Position numbers and translations under genes: made by a program
Assembly: GCA_037127255.1 (NCBI GenBank)
Contig: JBANSL010000006.1
Location: 81,937,350 to 82,001,349, forward strand
Length of the DNA: 64,000 nt
Source of the DNA: Persicaria tinctoria
Taxonomy: Eukaryota > Streptophyta > Magnoliopsida > Caryophyllales > Polygonaceae
Direction: 5' to 3'
Notes under the pieces: model-generated
Databases searched by the model: none
What the model saw: only the letters and a program-made list of their open reading frames with translations
Told to the model about the DNA's origin: nothing
Shown: positions 55,325 to 64,000 of the stretch, one piece after another
How the letters are laid out: every line of letters begins with the position of its first letter
Position numbering within the stretch: the first letter of the stretch is position 1

Positions 55325-58300
55325 ATGCGCCGTTCTGGCCAACCACCTGAGTTTGACGGCTTAGACGAACTAGAGCGCCTTCTACACATAAGAGCTAAGC
55401 TACAAAGAGCCATGGCAGCTGCGGAGACACAGGAACAGCTGATTGAGAGGCTCACAAGGGATCTAGCCGCCAGAGATGCTGCTCTTGCCGCTGAGAGAGC
55501 AGGAAGGGAACAAGAAGCTGAACGTGCGAGGTAGCTGGCAGATGAGCTTGCCCTCTACCCAACCACTCCACAGGATTATATGCACCCGACTCTCGTCGTG
55601 CCTGAATCGGCGATTCTAATCCCTGAAAACAACTATGAAATTCGCACTCAATTTCTTATTGAAATTAAAAATCATGCATTTCATGGTAGATTTAATGAAT
55701 GCCCTATGCGCCATATTACCAACTTTACTGACATGTGTCGTACTCTTTCTGAAGGTACCACCTTGGAGTACGTCCTGATGAAAGCTTTCCGTTGGTCTTT
55801 GGATGGTCCTGCATTGAAGTGGTTGGAAGGGATGAAACCACGATCTCTCACAACATGGGCTCAGGTGAAGCAGGAATTTCTGAATAAGTTCTTTCCTCCT
55901 GCAAAGACAGCACTCCTGCGCCAAAAGATCACATCTTTCAAACAGCAGCCCGGGGAGACACTGGCAAAGGCATGGGAACGCTATAAGGATCTACTGCGAT
56001 CCTACCCTACACATGGACAGCAACCCTGCGTGGTTCAAGAGATCTTCTTCAACTCTCTGGACTTGGCTGCAAAGGACAGAATCAACACATATACTCACTA
56101 TGAGTATCTGACAATGCCGCCTCCTGACGCATGGGCTGCTCTAGACAAGCTGACCAACTATGATAAGAAGTATGGGACTCCAGTCAACTATGAGGAGAAC
56201 TCCTACGCCAGGCCAGCACCATCCATGCTCCTATATGAGCCCCCTAAGGAGATTGATCTAGATGTTAGGGAGCAGTATTACAGAGACCAGAATAAGAAGC
56301 TCCTCAAACAAGTAAAGTACCTTTCTGTCAACCAGCCTTGTATCGAATGCGGGTCGTAGAGGCACACCACTACTAAGTGCCCACACACTGAGCAAGTCAG
56401 GCTAGCAGAATATCATGAAGAGGCAGCTTATACAGAGGGTCCTAATCGCTACATGGGGGACCAAAGGTTTCAGCAACCACAGTGGAACCAAGGTGCCCCT
56501 AGGAACCCCCCGCCCTACAGAGCTCCAGGACATCCGGAAAGGGACAAGAAAAAGGATGATCTACAGACTGTCTTGGAGGAAATAAGGAGGAATCATACAG
56601 AAACCAGGCAATCCTTCAACTCAGTCTACACTCAGATTCAGGGCGTCAACTCTAGGCTTGGGGAGATTGATATATGGAGGAAAACAGTTGATACACAGAT
56701 TGGTCAGCTAGCAGCAGGAATCCCCAGACAGACAGGATCACTCCCTGGATCTTCAGAACCAAATCCCAAGGGAAAGACTGGACACATCGCTGCTGTAAAA
56801 CTCAGAAGCGGCCATCAACTGCAAGAGCCAGAGGTCGGAAAGCAGCAGAACAAAGGAGAACAACAAGTCGACCAGCAACAACTCGACATCGACAAGCACT
56901 TGGTCGATCTCGAGGAGGGACAACTCAATCTCGAGGAAGAATTAAGCCAGCCTTCGTCTACACAGCACAACAACTCGACACCACGGAAACTGGTCGAGAT
57001 CGAGAAGGAGCTGGTCGATATCGAGGACGGTCAGCCCGAGAGCGAGAAAGCTGCTACACCTCCGACGTCTATTCTGGCTCCGAATCAGCGCTTTTCCCCA
57101 CGGAAAAAGAAGCTGCCTTTCCCCACAAAATCTCCAAAGGACCCAGCAGAGAAGAAATTTCAGCGCTTCATCAAGATGCTTCAGAAGCTCAACGTCACCA
57201 TCCCCTTCACAGAAGCTCTCAATGAAATGCCATCCTATGTCAAGTTCCTGAAAGAGATTCCGAGCAAAAAGCGGTCAATGGCTGAAATTACAGAGGAATG
57301 CAGCCATTTGGACATACTGGAGAAGAGGCCAGATCCAGTTAAGTTTGCTATAACCATTGGATTTGGTCCATATAAAATTAATGCTTTATGTGATCTTGGA
57401 GCTAGTGTAAGTATAATGCCTGTAACAATTTGGTCCAAGATTAAGATAGGTGCCCTAGAGAGCATGTGGATGCTAGACTTTACATGGCCAACAACACAGT
57501 GGTCATTCCAACAGGCATGGTGGACAATGTGCCAGTACAAGTAGGTAAATTCTTTGTCCCTGCTGATTTCCTAGTTGTTGATATGCAAGAAGATCCTGCT
57601 TATCCAATTATTTTAGGAAGACCCTTCTTGGCGACTGTGGATGTCAACATAAGCGTAAGGAAAGGAGTGCTCACTTTCAACATCAGCGATGAGGTAATTG
57701 AGTATTCCTTTAATAAAACTGAAAGGCATACAGGTCCAATGGAAGAGGTAAAATCCATCTCAGCTGGCTACATCACTTGCGGGGAACCCAAGGTAAGAAA
57801 TATGACCCCTGAGGAGCTAAAAAAGAGGGATATGGAGGCCCAGGTGGAGGAGATCATGGCAATCCTAAAGGAGGACACAGAGAATCCAATCGACACAGAC
57901 CAAGGTACGTCGTTATGGACTAACTATTTTTCGGATGCCTTGACAGGAACCAAGTATGGGGTCAAGATCGACCAAGACTCCTCGACATCGAGGAACCTAG
58001 TCGACCTCGACCAAAACCAGAAGCCTCCACCAGCACCAGCGTCGTCAAGCAGCAACACTGAAGGGCCAGGCTCCTCAAGATCGAGTACACTACTCAAAAT
58101 CGACCACCACCTCCCAGCCTCGGCTTCGCCTTCCTCGACGCTGACTCCACCAGACGGCCAGGACTACTCGATCTCGACCACTGACTACTCGAGATCGACC
58201 AGGCTTGTCAATGTCGACCAACCTTCACCAGCTTCTGCATCCTCGAGCAGCTCACCTTCAGAACCAGAAACCTCGTCGAGATCGAGCACCCCTACTCGAG

Positions 58301-58458
58301 ATCGACCAAACACTCTGGTCCCCGATTCCGTCTCGGCGAAGGTAAGCCAAGGTATGGATCTTTCTTCTCCCATTTCCATTAAAGATCTATCTATACATGG
58401 GAGAGGTTTGCCTTGGTATGTGCGCTTATGTAGGATATCCAATGATGAGCCCAAATAA
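55325..58458 (+). pseudogene. Athila-type gag-protease pseudogene of D
   Basis: One frame starts MRRSGQPPEFDGLDELERL, meets TAG at 55532, continues through the gag capsid region (55580-56250; WSLDGPALKWLEGMKPRSLT, LNKFFPPAKTALLRQKI), meets a second TAG at 56357 inside the CCHC zinc knuckle (CIECGS, stop, RHTTTKC), and runs on to the Athila pre-protease segment (IPFTEALNEMPSYVKFLKEI). The protease motif CDLGASVSIMP is at about 57388-57420. A frameshift at about 57460-57480 moves the rest (VDNVPVQVGKFFVPADF, IILGRPFLATVD) to another frame ending at TAA 58456. Linkers at 56890-57030 and 57960-58320 are encoded by CTCGA-rich repeats. Two stops and one frameshift make it non-functional as read. 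Confidence 0.9.
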
Positions 58459-58644
58459 TATGAAGTTAGAGACAAGCTCTATGTCTCCAAATCAAAGGAT
58501 CATTGGTTCCCTAACAAATTCAACAAGAAGAGGATGGGGCCTTTCGTGGTGAACAAGATCCATTCTGGAGGATTACATCTGATGGACAAGAATGGAGTCC
58601 TATTCGAAGCCCAAGCTACATGGGCCCTGCAGATGCCACCTTGA
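58459..58644 (+). pseudogene. Integrase C-terminal remnant of D
   Basis: In the same frame, after the TAA at 58456, the reading RDKLYVSKSKDHWFPNKFN then KKRMGPFVVNKIHSGG and LHLMDKNGVLFEAQA ends at TGA 58642. This matches the tail of Athila integrases (the segment with GPFVV and a following short beta-rich part). It lies directly after the protease linker, so a deletion removed everything between, namely reverse transcriptase, RNase H and the integrase core. Confidence 0.65.
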
Positions 58645-58911
58645 GCATAAATGGAGAAGTCGGCCTAGCGACTATAAAATCTAGAGCTTGTAAATAGACA
58701 TTTAGTTTTGGAACTTTTGAGACTTTGTTTGTTTTGTTTGTTTTTGGTTTTGAACATTTTTTAGTTTTTTTTTATTGTGGGTATATGTCTTCTGCACTTT
58801 TCAGGTCCATGGATGAGCCATATTCAGACTCGGCCCAGGCGATTCTTTCATTCAAAATTGAGAGGCCCTGCACACTTGTCTAGTGAGTTTCTTTCTTTAC
58901 CCTTATTTTTA

Positions 58912-58956
58912 TACAGTGAGGACACTGTAATGTTTAAGTATGGGGTGGGGGAAGGG
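58912..58956 (+). promoter_or_regulatory. Internal AGGA-loop hairpin and polypurine tract (D)
   Basis: TACAGTG, loop AGGA, CACTGTA: a perfect 7-bp stem. It is followed by AAGTATGGGGTGGGGGAAGG. It lies about 1.17 kb before the 3' LTR, almost the same spacing as in B. Confidence 0.75.
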
Positions 58957-60051
58957 CTTACTTTATGCATATTTGATATATTTGACATTATTTGTGCATT
59001 ATTTCTTGAATTGTTTATACATGGCTATTTTGGAATTCATTGTTAATTTATGTGCTTGCATGCATGTTTTCCAAAGTTTGAGAAAAATGACCCCCATTGA
59101 AATTTTTTTAATAATGTCATGGAAGCTTTATTGAACTCGACGATGCAAAATTGGATTCATTGGAGATATAGCATGAAATTGCCTAGTAAAGGGAAGTCAC
59201 AATGAAGTGCATATTTTATTGAAAACCATGAAAGGAGGTAAAATTTGATGTTGCTTTTGACATGTTGCATAATAAGAGGATGGAGGACTTTATATTTCCA
59301 TATAATGCTCATTGTTTATATTCCTAGCCTTACCTATGCTTATGCATCACAAAAAAAGCCATAATATGCCTTATTTCATATTTGCTCCACATGATCTAAA
59401 TATTTCCATTATTTACCTTATTCGGGGATTATGTTGAGAATGATGTTACATTATGGAGATTGTTATATGGTTGTTGTGTTGTTGTTATCATTATCGGAGT
59501 TTGGCAGGAAAATGTTTGAAAATATGGAAAATTTAATGAGTGAAAGAAAATCCAATCACCTCTGGAGATAAAGGTAGATTGACCCTGCTATCTGAGATAA
59601 TAGTTTGGAGAGATGGGACACATTGTGAGGAGTCCAAAACACTAAGTACCCGGGGCCATTCATGACACCTATTTTTGCGACTCGCGAGAAGGCAGTGATG
59701 AGGTTAGAGAGGTAAAAGCATTATTATTGAGAAAAAGCATTATGAAAGGTGATGAATCTTATGAGAAAGAATGTGGTATGAAATTCAGTTTGGAAATACT
59801 CCATTTCCCCGGATCATTAGCACCACATTTGAGCTTAAATTAAAGTCCTCTTGATTATTAATGCTTTGTCATGAATGAATGTTTTTGCATAACCCTCCTT
59901 TTATGAGTAGATGTTACTTTTAATTGCACGTGCATGGATCTGTGACACTAGTACCTTTTCGAGGATGGTAATTGATTGCAGGGTTATATGAGAATGAATC
60001 TAATATGTTGAGAGTTTTGATTTCTTCCCCTGAATGACAAATAAAAGTATA

Positions 60052-60085
60052 GCTTGAGGATAAGCAAGCTTAAGTATGGGGTGTT
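60052..60085 (+). promoter_or_regulatory. Terminal AGGA-loop hairpin and polypurine tract (D)
   Basis: GCTTG, loop AGGA, TAAGC: a 5-bp stem with one G-U closing pair. It is followed by AAGTATGGGGTGTT directly before the 3' LTR at 60086. Confidence 0.8.
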
Positions 60086-62077
60086 TGTTGTGAGCCTAAT
60101 TTGCCATGTTTTACACTTACATTTATATCGATTTCTGCATACATTGCATGCATTTGAGTTAGAATAATACAGAATCTGTGTAGTTTACACTTATTTGCAA
60201 TATATGGAGGTCTACACAAGTTTTGGTTATATTTCGCAGAAATCGGACGCACTTTGGAGCTTAAAGGAAACTCATGGAGAAGCTAAGAATGGTGCAGCTG
60301 GAGAAAAGGCCATTTTTCACCATTCTTCCTTCTGAATCAAGCTTTGATGTCTTCGTGAGAGTTGTATCCCTCGGAAAGAGCGTTCCAACGCATGGTCATA
60401 TGCGTCAATCCGACAAATGAGGACTCGGGAAAGTGCGTTTTATAAACAGAGCAGAAAGCTGAGAGATTTACTCGATCTCGACTAACTCTTCTTCGAGGAG
60501 GAGCTGATCGAGAAGCCGAAAACGGAGAAGCCGAGCACCACCTCTACTCGATCTCGAGGAGGCTTAGTCGAGATCGGGGAGGCAGGAGCCAAGATCCGAG
60601 CCTTGTCGAGCAGAGCTACCCGACCAAGCCAGTCAGCCCCAGTCGACGACCACCGTACTCGATCTCGAGGAGCCCTAGTCGAGATCGAGGAGAGCCGTGT
60701 CCGAACCTGCGTTATGCGGTTTGACTATCCTTGAATAGCAAGGAAGCCAAGTCTATCCGAAATCCATCAAGTTCTATCTATGGAAGACAAGATCTATCAA
60801 CATGAGAAGACTTACTTATTTAGATTTAATTTCCCATCTTTAGATTTAATTTCTTTATGACATTTATTTATCTTTTAAGCTTTTTAGATATAGATAGAGA
60901 TATTCTATCCTTGAATAGCAAGGAATAGAAGGCTATAAATAAAGCCCTAGGGGCTGGTTTTTCATCAATTCAATTTCAGTCAGAGACAAGTAGTTCCACA
61001 GAGAAGTTTTAGGAGTTCAAAGGTTTTAGGGTTTTGGCATTCTGCGAAAGTTGATTGCCGGGATTGTAAAGGCTTTGAATATAGTTTAATGCAAGTTTCT
61101 TTTTATACATGAATGTCTGCGATTGCGATGAGGCGTGAGTAGTCCACCCACTTCTGGGGCTGGGGTGAGCCCGACGGTGGCCATGTGAGGTGATGCGGTA
61201 AAGGTCAGATCTTGTTATGCAATTCGTCTTCTATCCCTATAAGCATGATTCTTTTGCGAGAGTTGAAGGTGATCCTTGTTTTTGTTATTGAAACGAAAGT
61301 GATCTTAATGCAACTTGGATTAATTATGTGAAAAGGGTTAGTAACAATTAGGGTTTATGCGAAAGCCTCTATATGCCTATTTGTTGATAACGAAAGTTAT
61401 TTTGATGGAAAGCATGATCTTTTATGCCTTTATGTGTTACTTTGCATGGTTATCGTTGTGGTGTTGATACCCTGGCTTTGGAAGTTATTTATTATATTGA
61501 GTTTATTTCTATCAAAATTCTAAAATCTGTGTTCGAATCTGGAATTTATATTTTTTGTGTTTTAGTCGAGACAGAGGAGAGGCTTGTCGAGATCGAGTAG
61601 ACCTTAGTCGATCTCATGTTGGCTTTTGTCTACGCCGAGTTGAGTTTCTGTTTTTGTTTTTGATTTTGCAATTTCTATTTTTACTATTTCTAGTCAATCT
61701 CGAGTAGCATCTTGTCGAGATCGAGTACTGTGTTGTTTGAGTCGAGTTTCTGTCGTCGATTCTCAGTTTCTGTCTTTTGCTACTTGTAGTTGATCTCGAG
61801 TTGCACCTAGTCGAGATCGAGTTAGCTTCTGTCTTTACTTTATTTCTTGCTTTCGTTTGCTATTTCTGTCTTTCTTTCTTTGTTCCTTTGTTTCTGTCTT
61901 CTGTTTGCTTTTTTCTGTGAGATTTACAGCCGCCTAGGATCCGCTGACACGCTTCCTTGTGGATTCGATCATGACTTTCTCTTACTGCATTGGAGGAGTC
62001 TTTTAATTATTTGCGTGGGCCTAAATCTGGTTTGATTTATTTTGTTATATTTCATACTCGATTTCCTCCTCACAACA
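60086..62077 (+). repeat. Element D 3' LTR
   Basis: 1992 bp. Compared with the 5' LTR it lacks part of the GAAAACGGAGAAGCC repeat region and a short stretch after GACTATCC, and it has many point differences in its first 350 bases. It ends CCTCACAACA, followed by the CTAGC target duplication and gag of G. Confidence 0.95.
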
Positions 62078-62082
62078 CTAGC

Positions 62083-64000
62083 CATCTTGAGTCTGGTCCT
62101 CATGGGACCATCCATGGTATTGTCAGTCATAGGGCTGAGCACACCGCTGATGAAAGCCAAAGCGTGGGTAGCCGTCTTGTGAGTCATAGGAGCAGGTCCA
62201 CCAGAACTGCGGGGGAAAGCTGGCGTGATGAGATGGTACAGATGATGCGGCAGATTGCTCGTGAGGCGGTGACAGAGGCCATAGCTAGAGCAAACCCACA
62301 ACCGCCGGTAAATGTACAGACTCTGCGGCAAATACCGCCCATCGTTGAGACTTCTGCTCCAGGGCACTCAAGGCGGTCAATGCTCTAAAGCCAGATGACT
62401 TTAATGGGTCAGGGGAGCCATATGTTGTAGTTGAGTGGCTGACTCATCTGGAGAAGTTGTTTAGAGGTATCGTGTGCACCGACCAGGACAAGGTGCATAT
62501 TACTGTTGTTCGTCTGAAGGGCGAAGCTGGATTATGGTGGGAGGTTGCTAGATTGGGATGGGAGGCAAACCCGACATGGGAGGCCTTCAAGCAGTCCCCC
62601 ACAGATCATTACTTTGCTCCTTCGCCGAGGATGGAGAAGAGGAGGGAATTCCTGACTCCTGCTCCTCTAGGAATGACGATGGCTGCGCTGGTGACTCGAT
62701 ATTACGGGTTACTACCTTGTGTTGGAGATTTGGTCAGGACAGAGGCAGACATGATTCATTACTTCCATGAGTCCTTACCTGGCGGTATGAAGCTGCAAAT
62801 GTTGCATAGAGACTACCCTACCCTAGAGGCTTACATTGATGTTGGGTACAGGGTAGAGGCAACGATGGATGAGACTCGGTGGAACCAGGAGTTCGCCAAC
62901 AGGAAGAAGGGACATCAGAAGCATTTTGGTGTGAAGAGAGTTGCAGAATCTACCCCAACTGGGGGTGTGAGTGGGGGAAGGGCCCCAACTGGCCAGACAG
63001 GAGGGCGCTCTCACAATACTGGTGGAAGGCAGGTGATATGTCATAATTGCGGCAAGAAGGGGCACATCAAACCTACATGTACAGAGGTACTGAGGATTTG
63101 CCGAGGTTGTGACAAGCCAGGCCATATGATACTGTTCTGCAAGACCGCGAATGGGGTGCAATCTCGTTCTTACCAGGCATCGGCTGCTGCACCAAGGACT
63201 CAGAATCAGGGGCAGCTTAGGCCTCCACCGCAGCAGCGCAACATTCAGTCCTTTCAGCAGAGGACTCAGGCTCCTTCGGGATCGCAACCGACTGTGAACA
63301 GGGGAAGCAATGCAGTTGGGCCTTCCAACCCTAGGAAGCGCCTATATGAGATGAGGCAGGAGGTAGATGCTAATGCACCAGTGACTCAACCTATCAATTA
63401 CCATCATACCGAGTCCATTGATATTTTATTTGATTCTGGTGCTACCCATTCCTTTATTGATGAGAAGCTTGTTGATAGGCTTAAGCTAGGTAGTGTGCCT
63501 TTAGATGATCCTTTTGTAGTCGGTCTATCTAATGGGGGGACAATGATAGGAAAGAAGGTGTTGAGCAGATTTCCTATCACGATTGGGGGTCGAGAGTTCG
63601 ACGCCGATTTAGTGTTGATTCCGCTTATACCACTGGATATCATCTTAGGTATGGGTTGGTTAGGGCAACATGGCGCGGTGATTGACTTCGAGCGGAGGAT
63701 TGTGACGTTATCACCTGATGGCACATACGTGTGCAAATTCCGCGGGCGTGTTTCTGTTGAGAACGGCCATATTATTAACATGATGCAGGCAGCGAGGCTA
63801 CTGCGACAAGGTTGTGTGGGCCTATTATGCTATTTACCGGACTCCAAGTCCGAGACGGTCCCAATCTCCGATATTCTAGTGATTCGGGAATTTCCCGACG
63901 TATTTCCTGATCACATTACCGAGTTACCACTGAAGCGCTTTGTTGAGTTCATAATTGATCTGGAACCAGGGACGTCTCCACTCTCTAAAGCTCCATATCG
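62083..64000 (+). pseudogene. Chromovirus G gag (rest) and protease, open to the window edge
   Basis: Gag resumes in frame with the N-terminal part (HLESGPHGTIHG, then RDEMVQMMRQIAREAVTEAI) and stops at TAA 62386 because of a one-base shift at about 62350-62364. In the next frame homology is unbroken from about 62364 to 64000: the capsid region (KPDDFNGSGEPYVVVEWL, LKGEAGLWWEVARLGW), two CCHC knuckles of CX2CX4HX4C spacing (CHNCGKKGHIKPTC and CRGCDKPGHMILFC, about 63039-63141), the protease with ILFDSGATHSFI (catalytic Asp codon at 63432) and LDIILGMGWLG, then FPDVFPDHITELP, which leads into reverse transcriptase. Apart from the D insertion and this shift I see no lesion. Confidence 0.9.

Larger units (their letters stand above)
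58645..60085 (+). other. Element D 3' non-coding region
   Basis: Holds the internal hairpin-polypurine module (58912-58956), one CATGACACC motif copy (59642-59690) and the terminal module (60052-60085). The 89-codon frame at 58777-59046 is not conserved in B and is not called. Confidence 0.8.
53191..62077 (+). mobile_element. Element D: non-autonomous Athila-type retrotransposon, complete ends
   Basis: LTRs 53191-55240 (2050 bp) and 60086-62077 (1992 bp) start TGTTGTGAGCC and end CCTCACAACA. The target duplication CTAGC is exact (53186-53190 and 62078-62082). The interior keeps a tRNA-Asp type primer site, a broken gag-protease region, a short integrase C-terminal remnant and a long 3' spacer with two hairpin-polypurine modules. 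Reverse transcriptase, RNase H and most of integrase are absent. The LTRs differ by two indels of tens of bases and many substitutions, so D is older than B. Confidence 0.95.
52921..64000 (+). mobile_element. Element G: Ty3/gypsy chromovirus interrupted by element D
   Basis: Gag starts at 52921, is split at 53190 by D, and resumes at 62083 in the same reading frame. The element then runs through gag, two zinc knuckles, protease and the start of the segment leading into reverse transcriptase, and is cut by the window edge. DSGATHSF protease and paired CCHC knuckles point to the Tekay/Del chromovirus group. The 3' LTR would lie beyond 64000. Confidence 0.9.

Noticed and set aside
58777..59046. 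89-codon frame in the 3' spacer of D considered as an env-like gene
   Set aside because: Too short, overlaps the hairpin-polypurine module, and has no counterpart at the same place in B.

Overview
This window is plant nuclear DNA with no recognisable host protein-coding gene. Almost all of it is nested transposable elements. Support for a plant, probably a eudicot with a repeat-rich (pericentromeric-type) region, comes from Athila-type and chromovirus-type Ty3/gypsy retrotransposons, Ty1/copia RNase H relics, CACTA, hAT and Mutator-like DNA elements, a plant LINE relic, and plant-type telomere words (CCCTAAA) inside one element. Most coding segments are broken, which is normal for such regions.

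Layout. 1-5833: a CACTA end (to 2113), two minus-strand Ty1/copia RNase H relics, LTR pieces and unassigned DNA. 5834-10422: a long-TIR Mutator-like element full of tandem repeats with telomere-like blocks. 11718-14069: an hAT element with an exact 8-bp target duplication, carrying a second hAT element inside it. 14292-42221: a retrotransposon without coding capacity (called F, minus strand), which is the host of three later insertions: E (16318-28159, 3.3-kb LTRs, no pol, TSD CCGGT), a Mutator-like element with gene-like cargo (29375-32663, 9-bp TSD TTTTAAATT), and B (34309-39744, Athila-like, one intact 312-aa ORF, TSD ATTAT). With E and the Mutator-like element removed, the left LTR of F closes up to about 3.3 kb.

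42222-47913: two long TA tracts, then C, the 5' half of an Athila element (LTR, tRNA-Asp primer site, 588-codon gag), bracketed by inverted TA-flanked termini. 47914-51720: a minus-strand CACTA element with broken transposase parts. 51849-52790: a LINE reverse transcriptase relic. 52921-64000: a chromovirus (G) whose gag is split by D, an 8.9-kb Athila derivative with exact 5-bp TSD CTAGC. G resumes after D and stays open through protease to the window edge.

The elements do not form a pathway. What links them is parasitism: E, F, B and D lack reverse transcriptase and integrase and would need enzymes from relatives. The most interesting signal is a stem-loop with an AGGA loop just upstream of a polypurine tract. 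It occurs twice in B and twice in D, with different but compensating stem sequences. A second observation is that short GC-rich (C) or CTCGATCTCGA-type (D) words occur both in the LTR and inside the gag-pro coding region of the same element.
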